This document shows, piece after piece, positions 11,634 to 23,297 of a stretch of DNA of 64,000 bases. Under the pieces are notes generated by a model that was not told where the DNA came from, made no database searches, and saw nothing but the letters and a program-made list of their open reading frames with translations. A program made the translations under genes and the position numbers. Each line of letters starts with the position of its first letter. Position 1 is the stretch's first letter. Origin of the DNA: Nothopassalora personata (Eukaryota > Ascomycota > Dothideomycetes > Mycosphaerellales > Mycosphaerellaceae); contig JAVSIV010000059.1 of the NCBI GenBank assembly GCA_033816765.1, positions 1 to 64,000 of the forward strand. Reading direction: 5' to 3'.

Positions 11634-12093
11634 GGTATGGATCTTATGATCTCAGCTGCGGACGAAATTGGTCGCGGAGAGATGATATCGACAACATGAA
11701 GGCGGAAGAATGGCTGCACCTCTTATATTCCATCTTCTGGGCGGCAGCTCGTGCCATGTGAGGACACTGCACCGCATCATGGCAACAAAATTTCGTCGCC
11801 ATCTCAAAGCTTCGAGGCTGACTTGACGAGCTTGAATTAATAGAGTTGCTACATGAAACTCGGAAGCGGATGAAGCGCAATTTAACTATTCGAGTGAGCA
11901 AAAGGGTCGGGACTGCGGGGATTCGGACCTACCCAGTTAGTTAGCAAATCGATCTTGAGCCTCCCATACCTTATTATCGTTGTATCTCTTCATTTTGAAG
12001 CCTTAGTACCACCAGTTTTGCCAGAAATAAGGTGTTGTTGCTCGCTCTATCCAGCGCACTCGTTGTCTACGTGTCCGGAGCCTTCGCCGTCGT
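11634..12093. other. Upstream region of secreted gene, with tRNA-like relic
   Basis: Un-RIPped. A TATA-like ATATAAG (minus strand) lies about 90 bp upstream of the ATG. At about 11900-11950 the minus strand reads like the 3' half of a tRNA: a B-box-like GGTCCGAATCC, an acceptor-like GTCCCGAC, then CCTTTT as in a Pol III terminator. No matching 5' half was found. The 29-bp word shared with 5159-5187 overlaps this end (11886-11914). Confidence 0.35.
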
Positions 12094-13300
12094 TGCGCGA
12101 CCCCCTATAGCGCCATTATCCGTCCAAGATCAGAACCTTATTTAATAGTGTCTCGAAGACGATTAGGCTAGACCTGCAGTAGTTCAGTTGTTGTTAGCAG
12201 ATAACAGGGGGTCGCGCAGTGCTATCTAGTTGCGAATCAAGCGCTTTAAAGAGACTAGAACAGTATAGCTAGCTAAGGGCGGTAGACCACGGTTAATCGA
12301 ACCATATATACGCGACTGGTTACTAGATCTAGTCGTAGAAAAGAGCACATATTAGGCCGAGGAATTGGTGTACTTCTTACACGCTGAATTCGGTGTTCTC
12401 GTGTCGAAATAGACTATAAGTCGACTACTAGGCAGTAAGGACTTTACGAAGAAGAAGATCTTACGCATTACGGAGTAGCGTAACCCTATGGTGAGGGCGA
12501 TGTTCGAAGGCCTGTTACAGCAACATAAGGAGGACTAATTGGTGTATATCGATAAGACATACTATAGTAATAAGCTAGCCTATCGGACACGTAGTTAGAG
12601 TCCTCGAGGCATGCCGGTATACGATCCTTAACACCTTTACTACAGCGAGCGATTTACCGTGTTGCCGGTATATAGTGTTAAGGGATATCTAGCGAATCCG
12701 CTAATTAAGCCTAGTAGCGTAAAGAAGGTAGATTTCATCGAATAGTTAATGCTATACGTGCTACCGTAGTGTAGCCGCTACCCTACGCCACGGTTAGTCA
12801 TTGTTATAGACAACTGCGTAACATACGATCGTGTCGATATCGAAGCTATATGTTAAGAGGCTAGCGTAAGGATACTGTTTCTACCGCCGTACTTACCGGA
12901 TTATAATCTAATTAAGAAGACGTTTCGCTTACTAAAAAGGTGGATTAGGCAGCATGCTTATATAATGCCGGAGTATAGTGAACATAACTAGTAGGCTAAG
13001 TTCAAGGTGTTTCTTAAGGCGGCCTATAAAGACTAGTCGCACGGCATCGACTATAGCGCGATCTTTCGCAGTTGTTACGTTCTTAAGGAGGGCTATACGG
13101 TCGATCCGGCGCTTTTAACGATAGATTTGTAATGAATAAGGTAGAAGTTAATACGGTAAATCTAGCGTAAGTTGTATTAAGTTAGTTAGAGTTGTAGTAG
13201 CCGCGATATTAACCTTACTATCGCTAGTACTTTATCTAAAGCTACAGTTACGGCTTGCCCCGGCTAGCGCGCTTTACGGCGATCCGCTAGGCTTCGCGCA
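12094..13300 (+). mobile_element. Tc1/mariner (IS630-type) element, RIP-killed
   Basis: 1207 bp from TGCGCGACCCCCT to ...TCGCGCA. The first 7 bp of the two ends are inverted matches and similarity continues weakly inward (CCTA, GCG). No TA target duplication is visible outside. The terminal 13-mer occurs again, inverted and perfect, at 12206-12218 inside the transposase frame. Outside the left end lies un-RIPped host sequence; outside the right end lies RIPped spacer. Inner end of the inverted repeat with 3865-9320. Confidence 0.8.
12107..13132 (+). pseudogene. DDE transposase relic (341 codons)
   Basis: A single frame of 341 codons ends in TAA at 13130-13132, with 17 internal TAG/TAA codons and no frameshift. 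The presumed start is ATA at 12107, one RIP change from ATG, directly behind the terminal 13-mer. Residues 20-110 look like the helix-turn-helix part (R-I-K-R-F-K-E-T, then K-G-G-R-P-R-L). The catalytic triad of the IS630/Tc1 family is recognisable: D149 in V-Y-I-D-K-T, D235 in V-I-D-N-C, and position 270 in P-D-Y-N-L-I-K, where family members have N-P-I-E. The final acid is thus Lys and the Pro is Leu, both RIP-type changes. Spacing D235 to 270 is DD34E. Length is normal for the family. Enzymatically dead. Confidence 0.88.
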
Positions 13301-13935
13301 ACACACGAAGGTGTTGTAACGACATATGTATTCATTTTAAACGCGCAATCATCTTAAATATGTCGTCGGTAAATTATAAAAAAACCGCTTGTTTATATCT
13401 ACTATAGTTATGTTAATCTCGAATCGTCTTATAAAAAGTTATGCCCTAAAGCCGTACCTTAGTCGTAGTTCGAGCTAGAGTTGAAGTTACAAGCTTACTA
13501 GCTAGGGTCTAAAACAATAGATTTTAAGAACTCGACAACTATAGTAGCTACGAACGTAATTATTTTTTTATTTTATACGCACTACACTTAATCGATGCGT
13601 GAAACGTATTTCATAATAAAGAGTTGTGTTGTGCGGTGCTAGTGTAGCTACGAAGATGCAAAAAGCCGGCTTCGCGCTAGTGTCGGGCTTACCCGTTAGG
13701 GTCTAGATAGGTCTTAGCTCCCTAGTTAATGCCTCGAGGCTACGCTTATAACACTATAGCTAGCCTACCCTATGAGAATAACATAACTATAACCACTGGA
13801 GAAATATACATTGTATGCTCACTATATATTTCGATACCGCTAAAGAAGCTCGTATTGTCCGTTTGTTTATATGATTTTTTTCTATGTCGTAGTAATGCGA
13901 GAAACATCTTAAATCTAGCAAGCCGTAACGCTACC
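13301..13935. other. AT-rich RIPped spacer, no gene seen
   Basis: Inverted copy of 7479-8113; nothing further visible. Confidence 0.5.
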
Positions 13936-16137
13936 TCATGACCCTACAATAGCGTACCCTTAACTTACAAATAGGCCGTCGTTACTGCTTATTAACTAAG
14001 CGATATCCCTAGCACCTTTAGTAGCGATATATCGCGGCAACTGCTTATAGATTACGTCTCTTATACCCTTCTGTTTAATAAGCTTTACTAACTTACTATC
14101 CGTCTCTTTCTTTAGTATTAAGAGGGTGTAGAACTCCTTAAATAGCTTCTCCTTTATAGTAAGGATTGCCGGAGCTATATTACTGTTACGTTTAGCTATC
14201 TAGTTATAGAAAGAGCGCACTTCTTAGCGTGTTTCTATGTTGATGCCCTAAGGCGGCGGAGACGATTTATCGTATCGTTATTAAGTTAGATAAGGAGTCA
14301 GATAGTTAGTTAGATAAGCTAGTAACGTTACTAAGGGTAATTAAGGTAGCTAGCTACTATAATATTACGGTATCATAGGCGGATACTAATAGCTATAATA
14401 TAGTAGTACCGGAGGTACTGCGGACGGCGTAGATGCTACAATAGGTTCACTACCTACTATCGACGGTGTTAGCGTGTCGTTAGGTGAGTTATTCTTACTT
14501 CTCCTTAGTATAGAAGTCTTATACATGCCTCTAACTTTAACTGCAATATTAGAAGGCATTATAGATAGTAGAACCTTAGCTACGCCGTCCTTACTAGATT
14601 CACGTGCTACCTTAATGCGTCTATACTATTCTTGCATGTGACCGCCTTTAATAGCATAGTGCTTACCTTCCTTAATAAGATAGCCTATTAGACCAGTGCC
14701 CTTAGACTTCTTATTATTGTACTACTTGTCTTCGTAGCGATGCATAACTAGGAGCTTCTAATAGTCCTTACGTGTTATTAGTGTCTTGTCGAACGCGTTA
14801 ATAATAGCTATGTTAGCCTTCGTAGTTTGCTTCTTATTTAGCTGCTTCGTAGTAGGCTCCGGTTATAAGGACTCTTCGAATGTCTCTTACGGTAACAGCG
14901 GTAGCGACGAGCCTAGTACAGTAGGTACGTTAGTCTATTTCTTAGTAATATAGAGTGTTATAGAACGCTTTATGTTCTACTATAACTTAAGGAAGGGTTC
15001 TACATTAATCGTGAAGTTAATAGACTTAGTAAGTTTAAACTAGTTAGTATCTACTACGTAGCCGTGCTTCTTAGCCTTAAGTAACGCTAGCCTTAATAAC
15101 ATGAAGTATTACATGCCCTTAGAGTCTACGTATACCTTCGCTTAATGCTCTAACTTCCTTATAAGCCTAGTAATAGCACTAATATCGCTATAGTAGATGC
15201 TACTAATAGGGGGAAGTTCCTTCTTATTAAACACAACTGTTAACTTAACACGGACTAGATCTAATTACGGCGTTAATGGAGCTAGCGTTGCTAAGGGTCG
15301 TAGCGTTACTAAAGGCCGAGTAGCGATTAAGGGTGCGGGTGTTACCGTAATAGACTTAGCTCTAGTTAATGAAATAATAGGTTCTTTCGGCGGCGATGGT
15401 AGACGCATTTCTTAACCGTTTAACTTGCTTCTTAATAGGGCGACATACTGCGATTGTGTAGATGATACCTATGTTTTTCTAGACTTCTTAGGCTTCTTAG
15501 TTAATAGTTCCTTACTAGGTAGAGCTAGCCTCTTTTCCGCTGTTAGAGGGGTCGGTTATTAAGGCTTAATCGACGTAGTAACAACTAGCTGCTTACTAAG
15601 CTTCAACTTCACCGGCTTCGCGCTACTAGCCACGGGTGTCGCGTATGCCTCAGAGCCTGATTTAGCCGTGTTTTTCGCTAGTTCTAATACACCCTGCCTA
15701 AGCTAAGTCTCTGCTAGGGCAGCCATTCTTCGAGTATGCATTCTACGCTAATAATCCTTATCTAAATCGTCGCTCGTGTCGTCCTTAAGCCAGCGCAACT
15801 GGTTACGTTGTAATGCGTCTTCTACAGGATCGTAGGACTGCCTAGGAGTAGGTAGTTCTTAATTAGACTCTAATAGCTCTTCCTCGTACTTAAACTATGT
15901 CTCCGGAGGCAGCGGTGGCAGCGAGAAGTCGCACAACTGTGTGTTCGTGAAGCCCTGAGTCTCGGCGATAGTGCGTGTTGCGTAGCCAGGAGGCAATGGA
16001 GGTAGTGAGGAACGGGTAAGATCGTGTATCTTCGAGGTATGCGCCGGGGGTGTTAGTGGGCTGAAATCTGGACCTTTTGGACTACTTTTTCTTTCTGTGG
16101 CCTTAGACAACGTAGTACAATCGGAATATGTAGTCAT
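13936..16137 (-). pseudogene. 733-codon gene relic (inverted copy)
   Basis: Reverse complement of 5277-7478, full length, same un-RIPped first 80 codons (15898-16137) and same stops. Confidence 0.7.
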
Positions 16138-16376
16138 TTGTGTGTGTAGAGGTCGTTATTGTGGTGCGCTATGTGTAGGAAGTTTCTATGTAATTACGCT
16201 GAGACATGGGTTACCCTACATGGAGGAGTCCCGACCCTTTTGCTCGCTTGAATAGGGACCGAGCAGCATGAAGCGCCGAGAGTGACAGCACGCCGAAGAA
16301 GCTCAACGACAAGCTCAATGCCAAGAGTTGGACTAATTGGCTTCACAGCGCCAGGCTGTAAGAGACGCTGGCGGCT

Positions 16377-16592
16377 TCATTGATGATAACGAGTTTTAGC
16401 GGATCGCGCAACCCTCTGCTGCACTGTCCCATCACCAAATCCATCGACAATGATCATGAAATCCTAACCTTTCATCTGTGGATCACAAATTTGGTATTTT
16501 AGAATAGTTTCAACGGCGGCCGTTGGCACTAAAGTCCGGTGTTCGACAGCAAGTTTGCCACGGAGTCCAGAGTGCTGATTACGGTCTGCCAT
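16377..16592 (-). pseudogene. Short 71-codon frame (inverted copy)
   Basis: Reverse complement of 4822-5037. The stretch 16138-16376 between it and the 733-codon relic carries no gene. Confidence 0.22.
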
Positions 16593-16911
16593 TTGTTGTG
16601 AATCAGGTGACCAAGGTCTATGTTAGTCAGGACTTGGCACACACACACTATATCACACTGTTTTCTGTAGCTAGATAGTCTCACACCTTGTGGCAATTCA
16701 TAAGGGTTACTAATCTACCCTATCGTTTCAATCTAGAAGCTTATACTCGTTAAATACCTATCTACAATAGGTTATAAGCCCGGGTGCTCCTCTGCCTATC
16801 CAATTTGAAACCTGAATCGTTATCGAAGCTCCATTAAGGATTAGCTTGCCTTGCTAGCGGACTCGTATTTGTTTCACGGACAACGGACAACTACCTAATC
16901 GATTTAAGAAC

Positions 16912-17549
16912 TACTATAGGAGATCGGCACTAAGCACTAGTACTGTGGTACAGCATCTAAAAGAGCTAGACTAGGTATAGAGTTTAGAAACAACACCTCT
17001 AGCAACCTAGTAAGATCCGCTAAGGACAACTAGGTACTTAGGAAAGGCGTGTAGTTCTAGGCATAGAAATCTATACTAATTAGCGTACTGCTAGAGAAGG
17101 ATCTAGTTAGATACGTGATCCATAATCTAGACTAGGTTGACCTAAAGTACGCTCTAAATAGGGTAGCTTATAATCAACCCTAAGATGTAACTAAGAATGT
17201 CTAAGATAAGACTGCCTAGAATAAAGCCCCTTAGGACATCACTAGTAGTGTAGGATACAAAGCTACCTATAAGCGATAGAAGAAAGAGGACATATAAGTA
17301 TATAGCATTATCATAGCTAGATTGGATTCTACCCTAAGGCTAAACTTTAGAGATGTAGACAAGTTAGCTAAGGAATTGTATGATTTGATTAAGGCAATAT
17401 ATAAGCTAGTTATTACAATTGATCTATATAATACTCTAAAGGCAGTTAGGCACATTAAACTAGATGCTGCAAGACCTAATACATTAAAGTACTATAAAGA
17501 CTTTTAAGCATAGGTAAATAATAACAAGACTACTATAGAGCAATTCATT
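16912..17549 (+). mobile_element. Copia 5' (Gag) fragment
   Basis: Matches 31830-32467. Only the N-terminal Gag part remains. Sequence identity to the copia element stops at 17549, inside a 3-bp overlap (ATT, 17547-17549) with the flank of the solo LTR. Confidence 0.85.
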
Positions 17550-17552
17550 GGA

Positions 17553-17744
17553 TGTCACCGTACCGGCGCCCATCATTCGCTTGGACCCGCGCGCACGTGC
17601 GTGGATCCCGCGCGCGCCGCTGACTAAGCCGGCCCGAGGGCTTGGCGCGTGTATATCTACCTCGCGCCCTCCGCGCCTCTCTTAGATAGACCGTCTATTC
17701 GACTTGTACCTTATCCGACCACGTGCTTGCACCTGCTTGTGACA
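17553..17744 (-). mobile_element. Solo LTR-like insertion, 192 bp, GC-rich
   Basis: TGTCAC...GTGACA ends (6-bp inverted) flanked on both sides by TTGGA (17548-17552 and 17745-17749). Inverted copy of 36609-36800; strand given relative to that copy. Here the left flank beyond TTGGA is the wrong part of copia, so this insertion sits exactly on a fold-back join. Confidence 0.75.
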
Positions 17745-19137
17745 TTGGATCTCTAGAGAAATTAGAGTCTATGTAGATCTCTAGCTTTAGGGATTGTATT
17801 TTCTAAAGATTAGGCACTTATTAATTGTTCTAGCAATGTATCTCTAAACATGCTTTACTGCAGCAATATGTTCTACTAAAGGATTAGCTAAGAATTTGGC
17901 TAAGTGGTTTATTACATAGGAGATATCTAGCCTAGTCTAGTTAGCCAGGTACTAGAGTTCCCTAATTAATGTGTTAAATAGATTATAATCCTATATGTTG
18001 CATTGCTCTTTATGAGTTTTATACAGGCGGTTAAGGGGATACTTAACACTTTTAGCTAAGTCTAGGCTATGTTTCTAAAGTTTCTCTAAAGCATAGTGCT
18101 TTTAGGAGACATAGACATCTCCATTCTTTTTACTCTTTAGTTGTATGTCTAGGAAAAGGTTAGTGTTAACAGTTTTAATAGAGTACTTCTTCTTTAGTCT
18201 AGCAGTGAACTTGTTAATCTTCTAATTACTGTCGCTAAAGATCTAAAAGTTATCTACATACAGGAGAACTAAAAAATTCTCCCCCTAAAAAAGACATACA
18301 TTAGAATTAAGTCTCTTTAGGCCTAATTCTTCTAGAGCTTCCTTAGCGTCATAGTACTAGAGGTTTGCAGCTTGTTTCAATCCATATAGTCCCTTCTTAA
18401 TTTCTAGGACTTTATTAAATAGATCTTTCTTAATAAGTTCTACCCCTTCTAGTAGTTTAATGTATAAAGGTCTATTAATGTTAGGGTTTATAAATGCTAT
18501 TTTAACATTAATCTGTCTCCTCTTCTAGCCTAGAACTATATATAGGGCTAGGAGAATCCTACTTGTTAGTAGCCTTAGGGTTAGAGCAAAGGTTTTAACA
18601 TAGTCTGTCCCTTGCTTTTAAGTAAACCCCTTTACTACCCATCTAGCTCTACGCTTCTTAATGGACCTATTAGGAAGATACTTATAGTGTAGGACCCATT
18701 TTCCTATAAGCAGTTTCCTACCCTTAGGGACTTTCTATAATAGGATCTATGCAACATATTCTATGTCTTCTAAGGAGTTGAATTCCTTTCTAATTGCCCT
18801 AATGTATTCAGCTCTATTAGGTCTGTTTAATGCTTCAGTTAGGGTGGTAGGATCTGTAAGCTTCTCCTTCTTTACATTATCTATAGCTATTACAGCGAAT
18901 ACTTTCTTAAGTTTACTATAATCATAATGGGATCTATTCTATCTTAAACTTCTCCTAGTTAGCTTAGGATAGACCTTGGCTTGTTTAGTCTTTATAGGCT
19001 TATAAGTCCCATCTCTCTTCCTCTTACTAATGTGTAGGGTAGGGTAGAATAGTGTCATAGCCTAATTAGGGTCTTCTTACATAGCTAGGGCTATGTCTTC
19101 TTAGTGTGGCTCTTTAGACTATAAAGTCTAAGGCTTA

Positions 19138-19236
19138 TGCTCTATAGGGGATTGTTTCTAGAGCTAGGTGTGCTCTATAGGAGATTGTTCCTAGAGCTAG
19201 GTGTGCTCTATAGGAGACTGTTCCTAGAGCTAGGTA
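19138..19236 (-). repeat. 33-bp tandem repeat x3 in copia
   Basis: Copy of 1117-1215. Confidence 0.8.
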
Positions 19237-20939
19237 GATATGTCTCTAAATCGTAGACGTAAATCTTCTATCCTATACTCCCCCTAAGACTAATCTTAGT
19301 TAGGGGAGTCTTGTTACGAAGCCCTTTATGTTTTAGGTTAGTTACTATGCTGCTGTAGCTCCCCCTCTAGCTGCACAGCTCCCCTTAAAGGTTTATAGGG
19401 TTAGTAACTCGCTTCTAGCTCGTGTAGCCCTTTATGAGGCATATAAATACCTTTATAGTAAGGGTCCTTAGGGTTATTATAGGGATGTCTAAGGAAGGTG
19501 ATCTCGTTATCTAGGACAGCATGCTTATTACTAGCAGTAAGCTAGGAGCTCTTAACAGTCTACCCTATCTACTCCCCCTAAGCAACCTACTTACCTACAG
19601 GGATTTAGTATTGCGAGTTCTATAAGAAATCTTTATTAAAAGTTATATAGGGGGAATAGGTTATCTTATAGACCTATTTTCCCTTCTCCTACTATAGCTT
19701 CCACAGTAGGTAGTTAGTTAATAAACTACCCTAGAATCCTATATACTACTATATGTCCGCCCTTATAGAGAACTTTTTAGACTTAGTGTAATTGTCGTTA
19801 TGTTTATATACTTTACATCCAAACCTCCTTACATTCCTTAAGTCTATCTCTTTAACATTAATGCCTAGGTCGTTCTTAAAGTTAATCTATAGTACATTTT
19901 TTGTTATTAAGTTAAAGAGGCGGTTCGTAATATAGTATGCGAAATCCATAGCCTGGGGCTAGAGGTTCTATAGTAAGCTAGAGTCTATAAGTATAGCTCT
20001 AGCCTTGTTAATAATAACTTTATTCGAAGGTTTAGCAATTCTATTCTACTTAGGTGTATATAGTGATGCAAAATCCCATCTAATCCCTTTATGTTAGGCA
20101 TGTGTTCTAAGTTTAATGTTGTTGAATTCCCTACTACTATCTAAGAACCAGATCTTAGGTTTCTTCTTATAGTGGTTCCATATTATAGTAAGCCAAGTCT
20201 TAATTGCTATTAAAGCATCACTTTTCTTTAGAAGTAGTAAGCACTATCTCATCCTAGTTTTAGTACACGTAAGTATAAGGCAATATGCGTAACTATTATA
20301 AGAGAGTAGAGTGATTAGACTAACTAGGTTAGTATGGATTTTATCTAATGCCTCTAGTGCAGGTCTCCTAGGGATTCTTAAAATAACTCTTTATAACCTT
20401 ATAAGCTTACAAGTCTTACAATGCCCTAACTCTATAGTATTAACATCTTCTAGGCCCTTAACTGCTTCTTTTGTAGTATTGAGTAATGTGCTCCTAATAT
20501 ACCTAAGCCTTTAATGCCATCTAACTGTGTTAGTTCTTAGCTTAGTAAATGTAAGAGTAGTAAGTCCTTTTAGTACTAATCTATCTTCATTCTTCCTAGA
20601 ACCCCTCTTAACCCTAAGGTTCCTAAAGACAATAACATTTTTCATTATCTTAACTAAGCCTACCGGCTTGTCCTTCTAGAGCAGCATTTTAGATGGTCTG
20701 TCTAGGTAAACTCTATGTTTCTTATATAGGAGTTCTATAGAGATTAGTGTTGCATCTAACTCTAGTAAGTAAAGTACATTACGAAGGAGGAGGGTAGTCT
20801 CTTAACTAAGATAGTTCTTTATAACCTACTCCAATTCTCCTTTAGTCGTAAGAGATCCTTACCTAACGGCCTGTAAGAAGCATATAGGCCTTAGTCTTAG
20901 CCTAACATTCTAAAGGTCTGTAAGATTATTGTAGATATA

Positions 20940-21280
20940 TGTTGCGGTTGGGCCTTGTCCCTCGTCACGTGGGTGGCCTAGGAAGTGTCGATCCTCGATA
21001 TGTCTCTAAAGTAGTGTGAACGAGAGTTCACTACAAGGTTGCAACTTAACACAAGAGTGTTGATTTGAGTTGAGCACGAGGCTCCTATCTACTCGTAAAG
21101 AAGCGTCGTCTATATAGTGCCATGTCTTGGCGTAACTGATCAGACTGAGCAGACTGATCACTGAGCAGACTGAGCGAACTGATCACTGAGCTGATCAGTC
21201 TGAGCGAAGTCGACCTGCTCAGTTTCGGTCCTTCCCGAAGAATGAGTGGCTGTGGGTTCTTCCTGAACCGAACCGTAACA
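20940..21280 (-). mobile_element. Solo LTR (341 bp) nested in copia
   Basis: Copy of 2919-3259, with the same 5-bp flank. Confidence 0.83.
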
Positions 21281-22523
21281 ATATAGAAGGATGTGCCTAT
21301 ATTATAGACTTTGTCTATTAATATTAGGTTTAATGCGGCAGCTACTGTCCTTCCTATGCACACTAGTTATGTAACTACAATAGCTACTCTAGACCTCCTA
21401 TGTAGTTATCTCTAGTCCCTATTACTATTAGAGCTATGCTCCTAATTAGATAATAAGTCTAACTAGTTATTAATTGCTGCAGCAATCCTCTTCCTAGGGG
21501 ATTTGCTACCCTTTACCTTCTTTACCCTATCCTTTAGGGTGTCTTTACCCTTCTTAGACCTGTTCCTAGGATTCTTCTCTAGATACTACTTATAGCAGTT
21601 CGCGTTAGTGTGCTTATGTAAGTACTGTATGTACTGCTTATTATTATTCTTGCTTAAGAATGCTCTAACAAAGCTATTACTAGGCTTATAGGTGGTAGGT
21701 ACTTACTCCTTCCTAAGAGTTGTGAACATTCTCTCTAGGGTAGTTAATTCTAGGGGATTATTGTGTCTCTATGTCCTAAGCTATTCGACATAGGTTAGAC
21801 CTTTAATAAAGTACAATCTGTAGATGCTATCTAGGAGGACAAAAGAGGATTTGAGCCTTAACTTGTTATTAACTAGGGAAGATCTAATGAATTGCTCTAT
21901 AGTAGTCTTGTTATTATTTACCTATGCTTAAAAGTCTTTATAGTACTTTAATGTATTAGGTCTTGCAGCATCTAGTTTAATGTGCCTAACTGCCTTTAGA
22001 GTATTATATAGATCAATTGTAATAACTAGCTTATATATTGCCTTAATCAAATCATACAATTCCTTAGCTAACTTGTCTACATCTCTAAAGTTTAGCCTTA
22101 GGGTAGAATCCAATCTAGCTATGATAATGCTATATACTTATATGTCCTCTTTCTTCTATCGCTTATAGGTAGCTTTGTATCCTACACTACTAGTGATGTC
22201 CTAAGGGGCTTTATTCTAGGCAGTCTTATCTTAGACATTCTTAGTTACATCTTAGGGTTGATTATAAGCTACCCTATTTAGAGCGTACTTTAGGTCAACC
22301 TAGTCTAGATTATGGATCACGTATCTAACTAGATCCTTCTCTAGCAGTACGCTAATTAGTATAGATTTCTATGCCTAGAACTACACGCCTTTCCTAAGTA
22401 CCTAGTTGTCCTTAGCGGATCTTACTAGGTTGCTAGAGGTGTTGTTTCTAAACTCTATACCTAGTCTAGCTCTTTTAGATGCTGTACCACAGTACTAGTG
22501 CTTAGTGCCGATCTCCTATAGTA

Positions 22524-22842
22524 GTTCTTAAATCGATTAGGTAGTTGTCCGTTGTCCGTGAAACAAATACGAGTCCGCTAGCAAGGCAAGCTAATCCTTA
22601 ATGGAGCTTCGATAACGATTCAGGTTTCAAATTGGATAGGCAGAGGAGCACCCGGGCTTATAACCTATTGTAGATAGGTATTTAACGAGTATAAGCTTCT
22701 AGATTGAAACGATAGGGTAGATTAGTAACCCTTATGAATTGCCACAAGGTGTGAGACTATCTAGCTACAGAAAACAGTGTGATATAGTGTGTGTGTGCCA
22801 AGTCCTGACTAACATAGACCTTGGTCACCTGATTCACAACAA
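22524..22842. other. Copia leader side, no gene
   Basis: Copy of 4503-4821. Confidence 0.45.
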
Positions 22843-23058
22843 ATGGCAGACCGTAATCAGCACTCTGGACTCCGTGGCAAACTTGCTGTCGAACACCGGA
22901 CTTTAGTGCCAACGGCCGCCGTTGAAACTATTCTAAAATACCAAATTTGTGATCCACAGATGAAAGGTTAGGATTTCATGATCATTGTCGATGGATTTGG
23001 TGATGGGACAGTGCAGCAGAGGGTTGCGCGATCCGCTAAAACTCGTTATCATCAATGA
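22843..23058 (+). pseudogene. Short 71-codon frame
   Basis: Copy of 4822-5037. 23059-23297 holds no gene. Confidence 0.22.
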
Positions 23059-23297
23059 AGCCGCCAGCGTCTCTTACAGCCTGGCGCTGTGAAGCCAATT
23101 AGTCCAACTCTTGGCATTGAGCTTGTCGTTGAGCTTCTTCGGCGTGCTGTCACTCTCGGCGCTTCATGCTGCTCGGTCCCTATTCAAGCGAGCAAAAGGG
23201 TCGGGACTCCTCCATGTAGGGTAACCCATGTCTCAGCGTAATTACATAGAAACTTCCTACACATAGCGCACCACAATAACGACCTCTACACACACAA

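Larger units (their letters stand above)
12094..17549 (-). repeat. Right arm of 5.46-kb inverted repeat
   Basis: Partner of 3865-9320. Ends at 17549 where copia Gag sequence joins a solo LTR flank through a 3-bp overlap. Confidence 0.9.
17745..22523 (-). mobile_element. Ty1/copia retrotransposon (second minus copy)
   Basis: Direct copy of 1-4502 (offset 18021), extended by about 280 bp at the left to the start of the RNase H region, where the solo LTR interrupts it. Nested LTR at 20940-21280, 33-bp repeats at 19138-19236. Confidence 0.85.

Noticed and set aside
11900..12000. Complete tRNA gene upstream of the secreted protein
   Set aside because: Only 3'-half features are present; no 5' acceptor or D arm pairs with them and the T stem does not pair well.
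15197..15415. 72-codon frame in U
   Set aside because: Antisense to the 733-codon relic; open only because RIP stops fall on the other strand.
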